From the NCBI GenBank assembly GCA_963721405.1, contig CAVRJA010000014.1, forward strand, positions 1,054,001 to 1,118,000: a stretch of DNA of 64,000 nucleotides, given 5' to 3'. Position 1 is the first letter of the stretch; every line of letters starts with the position of its first letter. Positions 17,810-26,029 of this stretch are shown in pieces. Source of the stretch: JAFNAG01 sp963721405. GTDB lineage: Bacteria > Acidobacteriota > UBA6911. The translations under genes were made by a program, and so were the position numbers. The notes beneath the pieces were generated by a model. It did not search any database. It worked only from the letters and a program-made list of their open reading frames with translations, and was not told the DNA's origin.

Positions 17810-19228
17810 GTGAAACAAAGGAAATGGGCAGTATACGGGGTGCTGGTTCTTTGGATGTCTGCCTTTCACGGCATGGCCCGGCCCGCGCCGTTTCAGGCAC
17901 AATCTGGTTCGACTGCGCAGGCCGGCGCCGGTCCAGCCGTGGTTGACCCGGTGCGCACGCTGGTGGGCCGGCTCGACCTCGAGAAGTACAAGGCCACCAT
18001 CAAGGGGCTGACCCAGTTCGGCGATCGTCGCCAGGGCACGGACCGGAATCGGGCCGCGAATGACTGGATCGAGACGCAGCTGAAAAGTTATGGCTGCTCC
18101 GACATCGGGAGGATCAAGTACGATTATACTCCCCCGGCCCGTTCCGGCGGGGCGGGCCAAAGCGGCCGCGGCGCCGGGGCGGCAGCGGGAGGCGGCCGGG
18201 GTGGCGCCGTCGCGGCAGAAGGACTGGCCGGTGCCGCTGCAGCCGGCGGTCAGGCTGGCGCCGTTGCGGCGGGGGGACAGGCAGGCGCTGGTGCTGGAGC
18301 GGCGGGCCGGCAGGCCGGCGCCGGTGCAGCGGGAGGCCAGGCGGCCGCGACGCAGGGGCGAGGCCGGGGAGGCGGAAATCCCGTCAAAGGGAACCGTGCC
18401 CCTACCGGCGTGAACAACGACCCTACAAAGCAACCCGATCTGAAGCTTCGCGAACTCGACATGCAGCCGTCGACTCCGGGACTGCGCGAAGAGGTCTATT
18501 GCACGAAGATCGGCACGACCCACCCGGACGAGATGTACATCGTCGCCGGCCACATGGACGGCCTCGGTTACAGTGAAGGCGCGAACGATAACGCATCGGG
18601 CACGGCCCTGGTGATGGAACTGGCGCGCATCTTCAGCGCTCCCGACGTCCAGACCGACCGGTCGATCCGCTTCGTCCTCTGGAACAATGAGGAGACGGGC
18701 CTCAACGGCGCGCGGGCCTATGTGCAGCAGCGCGCGGCGCTGCAGGGAAAAGAGGATCCGCCCAACTCGGGCAAGTACCCGGAACCGAAGTGGCTCGGGA
18801 TGGTCCAGCACGACATGATGATGTTCGACCACGGCATGCCCGGCACCGACGGAAAAGTGCCCGTGGAGCAGCGGGTCGAGGCCGACGTGAATATCGAGTT
18901 TGCCGCCACGGCGAAGATGGCGGCCCAGGCCCAGGAACTGGCCTGGCAGTTCAAGAACGCCAACGACCGTTACGCGACGGACTACCCGGCGGTCGTCGGC
19001 AACCGCATGAGCAACACTGACTCGGCTGCCTTCCAGGACATCGTCGCGGCCATCAGCCTGCGCGAGGCGGAACGCCTGAGCCAGGTGGGAATGGGATGGG
19101 ACCCGACCTGGCACCAGCCGATCGACGTGTTTACGACTTTTTCAGACAAGGATTTCCGTCTCGGCCTGAACGCCGCTCAAACGACACTGGCAGCGATCGC
19201 GCAGCTCGTGGGAGCGATGACGAAGTAG
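17810..19228 (+). CDS. Secreted M28-family zinc aminopeptidase with large Gly/Ala-rich insert
   Basis: The 472-residue protein probably starts at GTG 17810, after GGAGG and just before a signal peptide (VYGVLVLWMSAFHGMA). The M28 metal site is visible: GHMDG (His), NDNASG (Asp) and NEETG (catalytic Glu plus ligand), with later ligands expected in NTDSAAF and the His of WHQPIDV. Between residues about 105 and 195 lies an unusual insert of Gly, Ala, Gln and Arg (for example GQAGAVAAGGQAGAGAG) that no M28 fold needs. It separates the N-terminal helix pair from the catalytic core and may be an extended linker. Neighbour and probable partner is the divergent M14 peptidase. Confidence 0.9.
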   Translation: MKQRKWAVYGVLVLWMSAFHGMARPAPFQAQSGSTAQAGAGPAVVDPVRTLVGRLDLEKYKATIKGLTQFGDRRQGTDRNRAANDWIETQLKSYGCSDIGRIKYDYTPPARSGGAGQSGRGAGAAAGGGRGGAVAAEGLAGAAAAGGQAGAVAAGGQAGAGAGAAGRQAGAGAAGGQAAATQGRGRGGGNPVKGNRAPTGVNNDPTKQPDLKLRELDMQPSTPGLREEVYCTKIGTTHPDEMYIVAGHMDGLGYSEGANDNASGTALVMELARIFSAPDVQTDRSIRFVLWNNEETGLNGARAYVQQRAALQGKEDPPNSGKYPEPKWLGMVQHDMMMFDHGMPGTDGKVPVEQRVEADVNIEFAATAKMAAQAQELAWQFKNANDRYATDYPAVVGNRMSNTDSAAFQDIVAAISLREAERLSQVGMGWDPTWHQPIDVFTTFSDKDFRLGLNAAQTTLAAIAQLVGAMTK

Positions 19229-19331
19229 GGCCGGGAGAGGAACACGGCAATCCTTCGCCGGGGAGCCGTTGCGACGACGGCGACGTTTGTTGAAATCAGA
19301 AACTCATGCGAGCCGAGTTTGCGGATCAATT

Positions 19332-19413
19332 ATCATTTGTCAATTTTCAATTGTCATTTTCACAGGCCAAAGGCTCACAACAGCCAAATGACAAATAACC
19401 ATTGACAAATGAT
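19332..19413. repeat. AT-rich inverted repeat built from TTGACAAAT-type words
   Basis: ATCATTTGTCAAT at 19332-19344 is exactly complementary to ATTGACAAATGAT at 19401-19413. The interior repeats related words (ATTGTCATTT, AAATGACAAAT). The tract is far more AT-rich than its surroundings and non-coding, lying between a secreted peptidase and a response regulator gene. Confidence 0.65.
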
Positions 19414-19428
19414 AAATGACAAATCTTT

Positions 19429-19505
19429 TGGGTGGAGCTCTTCGGATTGCAATCCCAACCCATATATGGTGCGACGAATCTTCTGTCCCAAAAGAGCCGC
19501 ACCCA
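19429..19505. repeat. Dispersed 77-bp repeat, copy 1
   Basis: This segment matches 22374-22452 over nearly its full length. Shared blocks include GATTGCAATCCCAAC, CATATAT, GGTGCGAC, TCTTCTGTC and AAAAGAGCCG. Read on the minus strand the ends pair (GGGTG with CACCC). In copy 2 both ends differ (GGGTTC with GAACCC) but still pair, which hints at a conserved folded element. Confidence 0.65.
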
Positions 19506-19808
19506 ATTCAATTTTGCTGGTTCACATGAAAATGGGAGAGGGATGCAGGTGTCGAGCATCCCTCTCCCTGGGGAGAAACCATAAGCACAGGCAACCGATT
19601 GCTCGTCGCGATCGAGCTGAATCGTGCCTCGCTCCCGGTATCATAAGCCGCTGTCCCCGCCGCGTCCATCCTCCAAAGGCAGTAGTTTCGGGACAAAGAC
19701 CTACCAAACGCAATCCCGATGGTTCAGACACGGTGACGGTCCGAATCAAGGGCAGTCCACGATAACGGGTGACTTTGCGCCTGGGGTGCAAGTATTATTT
19801 TGGATAAT

Positions 19809-20459
19809 ATGAGCAACATAAAGATCCTGCTGGCTGACGATCACGGTGTTGTCAGAAAGGGGCTCCGCTTCCTGCTGGAGCGCCAGGCCGACATGGAGGT
19901 GGTGGGGGAGGCGAAGGACGGCAGGGAAGCGGTGCGTCTGGCCGAGGAGCTGAATCCCACGATCGTGATCATGGACATTGCGATGCCGCTGTTGAACGGG
20001 ATTGATGCCACGGCGCAGATCATCAAGCGCAATCCCGGGATCGGCGTCATCATTTTAAGCATGCACGCGGACGAGGGGTACCTGGTGCGCATCCTGACCG
20101 CAGGCGCCAGGGGATACCTGCTCAAGGACTCGGCCGAGACGGACGTGGTCCGTGCCGTACAGACCGTCGCTCAGGGAAAGCCGTCCTTCAGCCCCCAGAT
20201 TGCGCAGGCTCTGCTGGAGGATTACATGCGCCAGCTTCAGCAGCGAGGCCTCGAGGATTCCTACGACCTCTTGACCGAGCGGGAGAAGGAGATCCTGCAG
20301 CTGCTGGCCGAGGGAAAGTCGAACAAGGAAGTGGCCACGATTCTCGGACTGAGCGTCTACACCGTCGAAACCCACAGGGCGAACCTGATGCAGAGATTGA
20401 ATCTCCACAGCACGGCCGAAATTGTCCTCTATGCCGTCCGCAAGAAAATCGTCGTCTGA
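19809..20459 (+). CDS. NarL/FixJ-type response regulator (REC + LuxR HTH)
   Basis: A 216-residue transcription factor. The receiver (about 4-120) has the acidic pair D10-D11, phospho-acceptor D56 in VIMDIAMP and K106 in GYLLKDSA, so it looks phosphorylatable. The LuxR helix-turn-helix (about 150-212) is intact: LTEREKEILQLLAEGKSNKE, then ATILGLSVYTVETHRANLMQ. No sensor kinase is adjacent, so the signal is unknown. ATG 19809 is chosen over TTG 19800; neither has a strong ribosome site. The gene ends 24 bp from the convergent GT-C gene. Confidence 0.9.
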   Translation: MSNIKILLADDHGVVRKGLRFLLERQADMEVVGEAKDGREAVRLAEELNPTIVIMDIAMPLLNGIDATAQIIKRNPGIGVIILSMHADEGYLVRILTAGARGYLLKDSAETDVVRAVQTVAQGKPSFSPQIAQALLEDYMRQLQQRGLEDSYDLLTEREKEILQLLAEGKSNKEVATILGLSVYTVETHRANLMQRLNLHSTAEIVLYAVRKKIVV

Positions 20460-20483
20460 CCTCCGCGCGTACGCAGACGCGGC

Positions 20484-22085
20484 TTATTTCTGAAAGTCGA
20501 CGACCTCCTCGATGCCCTGCTTGCCCGGGAAATAATTGAAATAGTAGATATCCGGACCCTCCAGTTCGGCATACTCCACGACCGCCTTCAGATCGCCGGG
20601 ACCGTAGATCACCTGGAGATTGCGCCCGGGATAGAACCGCGCGACCGAAGATCGTAGGCCGAGCGGGTAAACGTACGCGTGACCGTACGTGTGCGGGATC
20701 CGGGCCAGCACCAGCTTCGAGCCGTCCGGCAGGTCCGGATAAAGCGCCTTGATTTGACGCGGGATGCTGTCGGCGATCTCCCCCGCGGTTTTCCAATCGG
20801 AGATCCGGGCGCGCAGATCGACGGCGTAGTAGCCTGCAAGCACGATGAAAATCAACGCCGCGAGCGGCCGTGAGATGAACCGGATCGCGGACCTCGCAGC
20901 CGCCGGTTTCCGGATCGCGCAGGCGTATATCAGGAGGGCGATGAGCGCCGCATACCCGGCTGCGCTGGCATAGGCAAAGCGGCGCGCGAAGCCTTCAATG
21001 ATCACAAAAGGAAGGAACGCGATCAGCATGAACAGGATCGAGAATCCGGCAAGCGGGCGGTGCTGGCGCGGCAGGAGGAAGGCGAGAACCAGAAGCATGA
21101 AATAGAGGAGGCCCGCGAGATGGGCGTTGCCGTGAAAGAGCTGATAAAACAGGCTGTAATAGTTCCGCAAGACGTTGCCCGCGGCGTACGACAGCTCGTA
21201 TTGCCCGACGTTCCCGCGGAAGAGGAGCGCCCACCAGGCCAGGTAGACCAGGAGCGTAATTGTGTGCGGGAGCGTCTTCGCCGACGCCGTCCGCATCCTG
21301 CTCAGAAGCCCCTGAGACGGCTGCGCGAAGAGGAACAGCTCCATCCCGGCCATGATGGCCGGAACCACCGCCGCCCCCTCGTAGCAAACGAGGCTCAATG
21401 CGAAAAATCCGGTCGAAAGCCCGATGAGAACCCTCGCGGACGCGGCCGACGGCTCCGCACTGCCGGCCCTTCCGACGCGGGCCCGCGCATAGGCGATCAA
21501 GGCCAGGAACGTGAACAGCGTGCTCAGGAGGCTGTCCCTTGCCGCGATCCAAACGACGCGCGAATCGTGAATCGGGTGCACGGCGAAGACCGCGGCCGCC
21601 ATGCCTGAAACGGCGGCCGAACGTGTCACCAGCAGGAGTCCGGCGAAGAGCAGGGTCACATTGATCGCGTGAAAAAGGATGCTTTCGAGGTGATAGCCGC
21701 GGAGATCGCCGTCCCAGAGCCAGTTGCTGACGGCATACGAGAACGCGATCGCGGGGCGGTACTCGTTGCGCCCGTAGCCGACGGTGTCGTGCAACGACCG
21801 GACGGCGTCCTCGAAACCCAATTGCCCGACAATGCGAAAGTCATCCGCTACCATCAGAGAATCGAGCGCTGGGAAGTACACACCGATTGTCAACAGGACG
21901 AGGCCGGCCCCAATCAGAAACAGCCGCCGCGCGCGCAGGAAAGTCCCCGCCCTGCGGAGTCGTGTTCGGAATCCGTCGGAACTAGGTTTTTCGGCTCCCT
22001 GACGAGGCTGTTCAGCTTCCATCTGTTTGACTCGATCGAGCTCGACAAACGGCTCGGATTGAGATCGCCGCTGGCTGGTTCCCAT
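20484..22085 (-). CDS. Polytopic GT-C-fold glycosyltransferase-like membrane protein
   Basis: The 533-residue protein has an N-terminal cytoplasmic stretch (about 1-50) and then roughly 10-12 membrane helices. The first external loop carries LMVADDFRIV, whose acidic pair matches the catalytic position of GT-C enzymes that use lipid-linked sugars. The following NEYRPAIAFSYAVSNWLWDG and YHLESILFHAINVTLLF resemble TMTC/O-mannosyltransferase-type proteins. The C-terminal ~100 residues are soluble and periplasmic. It probably transfers a sugar to protein or lipid at the membrane, but acceptor and donor are unknown. MEAEQ at about 22022 is an alternative start, and neither start has a clear ribosome site. 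Confidence 0.65.
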   Translation of the reverse strand: MGTSQRRSQSEPFVELDRVKQMEAEQPRQGAEKPSSDGFRTRLRRAGTFLRARRLFLIGAGLVLLTIGVYFPALDSLMVADDFRIVGQLGFEDAVRSLHDTVGYGRNEYRPAIAFSYAVSNWLWDGDLRGYHLESILFHAINVTLLFAGLLLVTRSAAVSGMAAAVFAVHPIHDSRVVWIAARDSLLSTLFTFLALIAYARARVGRAGSAEPSAASARVLIGLSTGFFALSLVCYEGAAVVPAIMAGMELFLFAQPSQGLLSRMRTASAKTLPHTITLLVYLAWWALLFRGNVGQYELSYAAGNVLRNYYSLFYQLFHGNAHLAGLLYFMLLVLAFLLPRQHRPLAGFSILFMLIAFLPFVIIEGFARRFAYASAAGYAALIALLIYACAIRKPAAARSAIRFISRPLAALIFIVLAGYYAVDLRARISDWKTAGEIADSIPRQIKALYPDLPDGSKLVLARIPHTYGHAYVYPLGLRSSVARFYPGRNLQVIYGPGDLKAVVEYAELEGPDIYYFNYFPGKQGIEEVVDFQK

Positions 22086-22636
22086 CGGTACCGGTACGGA
22101 TCCGCAGCGGCAGACTTCAATTCCTGCAATTGTGCGATTGCCAGCTGTTCAAAAAACCCACAGGCGCACATATTACAATAAACTAATTAAAATAACCTAA
22201 TGATTGGAAAGCGATAAACTATCACCTTAGGAGCATACCTGCCCATCCTATGAAGGCAGTAGTTTGGGAGAAAAAGGGGACTAACACGAGGGTGGTCGGC
22301 GGACGATCACGTCGCCATGCTCGGAACGGGCTGAAGCCCGTGCCCACATGAAAAATAGAGTCTTGTTGAAACTGGGGCGGGGTTCTTCCGATTGCAATCC
22401 CAACTCATATATTGGTGCGACAGATCTTCTGTCTTAAAAGAGCCGAACCCAAATAGCTTGGCGTCTCCAGTTTTCAGGCGTATTTTCTCTGGGGACTGTC
22501 GGCGGGCCTCGAGCCGGGGTTGCATTAGGCTGGGACCGGGCACTGGAACCGGAGCCGCTTACATTTCAAAGCGTTTGACGCGCGTGTCGACGTCGATTCC
22601 CGGGGCGTGTCCCGGGTCGGCTGGAGCGGAACGGAT
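22086..22636. other. Intergenic region with repeat copy 2
   Basis: These 551 bp between the GT-C gene and mntP contain the AAGGCAGTAGTTT block (about 22252), a GGGCTGAAGCCC hairpin near 22328 and the second 77-bp repeat copy. I looked for a yybP-ykoY manganese riboswitch before mntP and did not find its conserved core. Confidence 0.55.
22374..22452. repeat. Dispersed 77-bp repeat, copy 2
   Basis: This matches copy 1 at 19429-19505 in the same orientation. On the minus strand it can fold with outer stem GGGTTC/GAACCC, a GACAG-AAGAT-CTGTC hairpin and a CCAA/TTGG hairpin. It lies about 185 bp upstream of mntP. Confidence 0.65.
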
Positions 22637-23203
22637 ATGGGCTGGTTAAGCCTTCTGGCACTTGCAGTGGCCCTTGCCATGGATGCCTTCGCCGTGGCGA
22701 TCGTTACCGGGCTAACGGTAAAACCCCTCACGAAAAGGCATGTGTTCCGCCTCTCGTTCCATTTTGGCCTTTTCCAGGCGATCATGCCGACGGTCGGCTG
22801 GGCGGCGGGCAAGGCGGTCCAGAAGTACATTGCAGACTACGACCACTGGGTGGCATTCGGGCTGCTGGCCTTCGTTGGCGGCAAGATGATCTGGAGCGCC
22901 ATAGGCGGCCGCGACGGAGAGGCAGGATCCTCGAGTGACCCGACTTCGGGTTGGGAACTCGTGATGTTGTCGGTCGCTACGAGCATTGACGCGCTGGCGG
23001 TCGGCCTTACCCTGGCTCTCATCGGTTCGGCGATTCTCGGGCCGGCGGTGGTCATCGGCATCGTCGCGGCCGGCTTTACGGTTACGGGAATGGCGCTGGG
23101 CCGGCAAATCGGATCCATCTGGGGCCGGCGCGTCGAGATACTGGGCGGATTCATCCTGCTGGCGATCGGCGCCAGGATCGTCGTGCAGCACGTGTGGGCC
23201 TGA
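22637..23203 (+). CDS. mntP: Manganese efflux pump MntP
   Basis: A 188-residue protein of normal family length with six membrane helices arranged as two related halves. Each half carries the conserved acidic motif: AMDAFAVAIVTG near residue 16 and SIDALAVGLTLA near 118, whose Asp residues are needed for Mn2+ export. ATG 22637 follows GGAGCGGA, and the longer frame upstream is not needed. The protein keeps cytoplasmic manganese low. It is convergent with the GapN-like gene 46 bp downstream. Expected control would be an Mn-sensing repressor or riboswitch, but neither could be recognised upstream. Confidence 0.92.
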   Translation: MGWLSLLALAVALAMDAFAVAIVTGLTVKPLTKRHVFRLSFHFGLFQAIMPTVGWAAGKAVQKYIADYDHWVAFGLLAFVGGKMIWSAIGGRDGEAGSSSDPTSGWELVMLSVATSIDALAVGLTLALIGSAILGPAVVIGIVAAGFTVTGMALGRQIGSIWGRRVEILGGFILLAIGARIVVQHVWA

Positions 23204-23249
23204 AACGAGGGCATCGTCCTCCGGGCCGGGCCGCTTCGCCCCCCAATGA

Positions 23250-24875
23250 TCACAGGATATAGTCGGTTGACAGGAAATTGGACTCGCGCCCGCGCACGAT
23301 CGTCGAGACGATTTCCCTGTTGAGGTCGCTCCCTTTTGCCGCAACCAGCGTCCGGATTGAGAATACCCGCAAGGCATCGGACACCGAGAGGGTCCCTTCG
23401 GCCGAGTCCTTCCTGCCGGTGAATGGAAAGGTGTCCGGCCCCCTCTGGCACTGGCTGTTGAGGTTGACCCTGCAGACCTGGTTGACCAGGGGATCGATAA
23501 GCCTGGCGATTGTTTTTGGATCCCTGCCGAAGATGCTGACCTGCTGGCCGTAGTCCGACGTTATGACGTAGTCGAGGGGAGTGCTCAGATCGTCATACGG
23601 CACGATCGGGATCAGCGGCCCGAACTGTTCCTCACGGTAAGCCCTCATGGACGGAGTGACGGGGCACAGGACCGCGGGGTAGAAAAATGTCCGATTGGTC
23701 GAGCCGCCTCCTTCGTTGACCACTTTCGCGCCGCCCTTGACGGCATCCTCGACCAGTTGGGTGAGGTACTCGATCTTTCCATGTTCCGGCAGCGGGGTGA
23801 TGCTGACACCGTCCTCCCACGGCATGCCGATGCGGAGCGCCGCGACGGACTTTGTGAAGCGCGAGAGAAACTCATCGAGCACGTTGTTGTGCACGAACAG
23901 GATCTTCAATGCAGTGCAGCGTTGCCCGTTGTAAGACAGGGAACCGGTCAGGCACTCGTCGACTGCGTTGTCCAGGTCGGCGTCGGGAAGGACGATGCCC
24001 GCGTTCTTCGCGTCCAGGCCGAGAACGCAGCGGAGCCGGTGCGGCTTGGGGTGCTGTTTCTTGAGGATGTCGGCGACCCGGCTCGACCCGATGAATGCGA
24101 GGACGTCGATCTTGCCCGAGGACATCACGGGGCCTATGATTTTCTGTCCCGAACCGAAGACGGTGTTGACCACGCCCCTGGGAAACGATTCCTGGAACGC
24201 CTGCAGAAGCGGATGGTGAAGCAGGACGCCCAGTTTCGGGGGCTTGAACACCACGGTGTTGCCCATGATCAACGCGGGGATCAGCGTGGTGAAGGTCTCG
24301 TTCAGCGGATAGTTGAACGGTCCCATGCACAGCACCACTCCCAATGGGGCACGCCTTATCTGTCCGATGATTCCCTGTTCGATCGAGAACCGCGAGCCGA
24401 TCCGGTCGGCTTCCTTGAGCGCGTTGATCGTGCCGACGATGTAATCGACTGTCCGGTCGAACTCCTTCTCCGACTCCTTCAGTGTTTTCCCGATCTCCCA
24501 CATCAGGAGGCTGACGACCTCGTTCCTCCTCTCTTTCATCCGGAAGGCAAACTGCTGGACATGCTCGATCCTCCCCTCCACGGAGTGGGTCGGCCACTCC
24601 CCCCGGCCGTGATCGTACGCCCGCACCGCGGCATCGAGCGCTTCGAGGGTCTCCTTCTCGGTCAGGAGAGGGTAGCTTCCGATCTTTTTCGGAACGGGCC
24701 CTGAGGCCGTGGTGATGCAGACCGGAGACAGCACCTCCTGTGCCGGGCCGTCCCATTGCCGGATCTCTCCGTCGGAAAGATATTCCCGCTGTTCCAGCAT
24801 TCGCGGGAAGCAGAACCTCGCGGGTATGCCGGTTTCAGATGGGAAAATGCGGTCGACAGCCTGCTGGATATTCAT
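23250..24875 (-). CDS. gapN: GapN-like non-phosphorylating glyceraldehyde-3-phosphate dehydrogenase (aldehyde dehydrogenase family)
   Basis: A 541-residue aldehyde dehydrogenase. It has GPFNYPLNETFTTLIPAL, the cofactor strand VVFKPPK, FIGSSRVAD and the nucleophile Cys320 in SYNGQRCTALKILFVH. The N-terminal 60 residues and PFNYPLNE are typical of NADP-dependent GapN, which oxidises glyceraldehyde-3-phosphate straight to 3-phosphoglycerate and yields NADPH. The usual general-base block (Glu-Leu-Gly-Gly-Lys) is replaced by Gly286-Leu-Asp288-Ala-Lys290, so the canonical Glu is absent. I recall relatives with Gly-Leu-Glu-Ala-Lys, but cannot check that here. The assignment to GapN rather than another aldehyde dehydrogenase is probable. 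Confidence 0.75.
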   Translation of the reverse strand: MNIQQAVDRIFPSETGIPARFCFPRMLEQREYLSDGEIRQWDGPAQEVLSPVCITTASGPVPKKIGSYPLLTEKETLEALDAAVRAYDHGRGEWPTHSVEGRIEHVQQFAFRMKERRNEVVSLLMWEIGKTLKESEKEFDRTVDYIVGTINALKEADRIGSRFSIEQGIIGQIRRAPLGVVLCMGPFNYPLNETFTTLIPALIMGNTVVFKPPKLGVLLHHPLLQAFQESFPRGVVNTVFGSGQKIIGPVMSSGKIDVLAFIGSSRVADILKKQHPKPHRLRCVLGLDAKNAGIVLPDADLDNAVDECLTGSLSYNGQRCTALKILFVHNNVLDEFLSRFTKSVAALRIGMPWEDGVSITPLPEHGKIEYLTQLVEDAVKGGAKVVNEGGGSTNRTFFYPAVLCPVTPSMRAYREEQFGPLIPIVPYDDLSTPLDYVITSDYGQQVSIFGRDPKTIARLIDPLVNQVCRVNLNSQCQRGPDTFPFTGRKDSAEGTLSVSDALRVFSIRTLVAAKGSDLNREIVSTIVRGRESNFLSTDYIL

Positions 24876-25011
24876 GTTTTGCCTCGAGTGTGGCCTGAGA
24901 GGGGCCCGTAAAAACCGTCGCTCTATGAAGCCTGCCCTCTGGGTTTAACAGTTCCCCGGCGGGCGCGCCGTGGGCGCCGTTTCAATCCTGATTCAAGAGC
25001 GAAGGATCATC

Positions 25012-25131
25012 GGTATCGGGGTCGGAATCGCGATCGCAATCGGCATCGTCCTTCGAGATCGTGATCAGGCGATGAACCTCAGATTTAAATCCAATCCGAG
25101 CGGGTAGCGATTCCGATACGACCCCGATTCC
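25012..25131. repeat. Inverted repeat of GGTATCGGGGTCGGAATCGC-type words
   Basis: The left arm at 25012-25031 is complementary, with a 4-5-base interruption, to the right arm at 25107-25131. The interior keeps the same ATCGG/TCGGAATCG wording. It lies in the 288-bp gap between the GapN-like and HNH nuclease genes and has no coding potential. Confidence 0.55.
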
Positions 25132-25163
25132 GTCGCCGGCCCCGCAGGATGCTCGATTCGCCC

Positions 25164-25547
25164 TTACTTCTTCTCCTTCAGCAGTGAATCGAGCCCGGCG
25201 AAGGGCTTATAGGTGGAAACCGGCTTCTGCTCGCTGCCGGGAGTGGGCGAGTCGGACCACTCGGCAACGGAGTAGCGGGAGTGCTCGTTTTCGTGGCAAT
25301 AAACGCAGAGCAACTCCCAGTTGCTCCCGTCGGGCGGGTTGTTGTCGTGGTCGTGGTCTTTGTGATGGACGGTGAGTTCCCGCAACCTCTTTCCTTCGAA
25401 CTCGCGGCCGCAACGTCCGCAAACCGGGGGAAACAACTTGAGCGCCCGTTCCCGGTAGCCCTGCATCCGGCGTTCCTGCTCGCGCCGGGCCTCCGCGATG
25501 AACTGGTCCCGCTTGTCGCCCCCTGCCTGGAAATGATCCGATGACAT
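25164..25547 (-). CDS. yajD: YajD-type HNH endonuclease
   Basis: The 127-residue protein has the full HNH signature: a zinc-binding CGRCG near 43-47, LTVHHKDHDHDNNPPDGSNW (HNH core, about 58-77) and the second Cys pair and His in LLCVYCHENEH (about 79-89). This is the pattern and length of E. coli YajD, a small nicking or single-strand-active nuclease of unclear cellular role. The N-terminus is charged and helical, and the C-terminus (TYKPFAGLDSLLKEKK) is conserved in the group. There is no associated methylase, integrase or toxin gene, so a restriction or mobile function is not supported. Confidence 0.88.
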   Translation of the reverse strand: MSSDHFQAGGDKRDQFIAEARREQERRMQGYRERALKLFPPVCGRCGREFEGKRLRELTVHHKDHDHDNNPPDGSNWELLCVYCHENEHSRYSVAEWSDSPTPGSEQKPVSTYKPFAGLDSLLKEKK

Positions 25548-26029
25548 CTGCTCACGCTCCAGATCCCGGTCTCAATAAAGCCCCGATCCCCTCCGGCAAA
25601 ACTGCTCCACATGAGCCGGGAGAAAGAACACGTAAGTATAACCCGGCACCCGGCAAATGCGAACCCGGACCATGCAGGGCGCTGTGGTTCAGATACGGCG
25701 ACGGAAGGTGCTCATCAGGGAGTCCATTCGGGATCCTGACAGGGGCGACAGGAAGGCCCGGGGCGCGGGCCCCGGGCATGCCTGTTTCAGGTTTGTCCAG
25801 ATCAGGCATTGAGATTCGCGTCTTGCTGCAAGGGGAGCGTTGATGGAGGCCCGAAGGCATCTGAGGTGGTCTGCCAATTCCTGTTTGGCATGCTGACAGG
25901 CGCAATCCTGTGCTGCAGCTTCAGCGCTCAATTCAATCGGAGATCCAGACCCCTGCCTCATGGCCGGGGCTATTTGCCAGCGGCCCTTCGGGCCTTGTCT
26001 CCGGGCCCGGAAATCGCCGCTGGGGAGAA
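25548..26029. other. Intergenic region, no gene seen
   Basis: This 482-bp gap separates the HNH gene from asnS (both leftward). It contains GC-rich hairpins, such as GCCCGGGGCGCGGGCCCCGGGC-like sequence near 25755-25785 and a CGGCCCTTCGGGCC dyad near 25982. The open frames lack ribosome sites and family resemblance. Confidence 0.5.

Larger units (their letters stand above)
19229..19808. other. Repeat-rich intergenic region
   Basis: This 580-bp stretch contains an AT-rich dyad at 19332-19413, one copy of a 77-bp dispersed repeat at 19429-19505, and a short block AAGGCAGTAGTTT at about 19676 that recurs near 22252. No open frame here has a ribosome site or family match. Confidence 0.6.

Noticed and set aside
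22453..22636. yybP-ykoY manganese riboswitch before mntP
   Set aside because: Expected from biology, but the conserved core sequence and loops could not be recognised.
25164..25547. HNH gene as part of a mobile or defence island
   Set aside because: It matches the chromosomal YajD type and has no methylase, phage or toxin neighbours.
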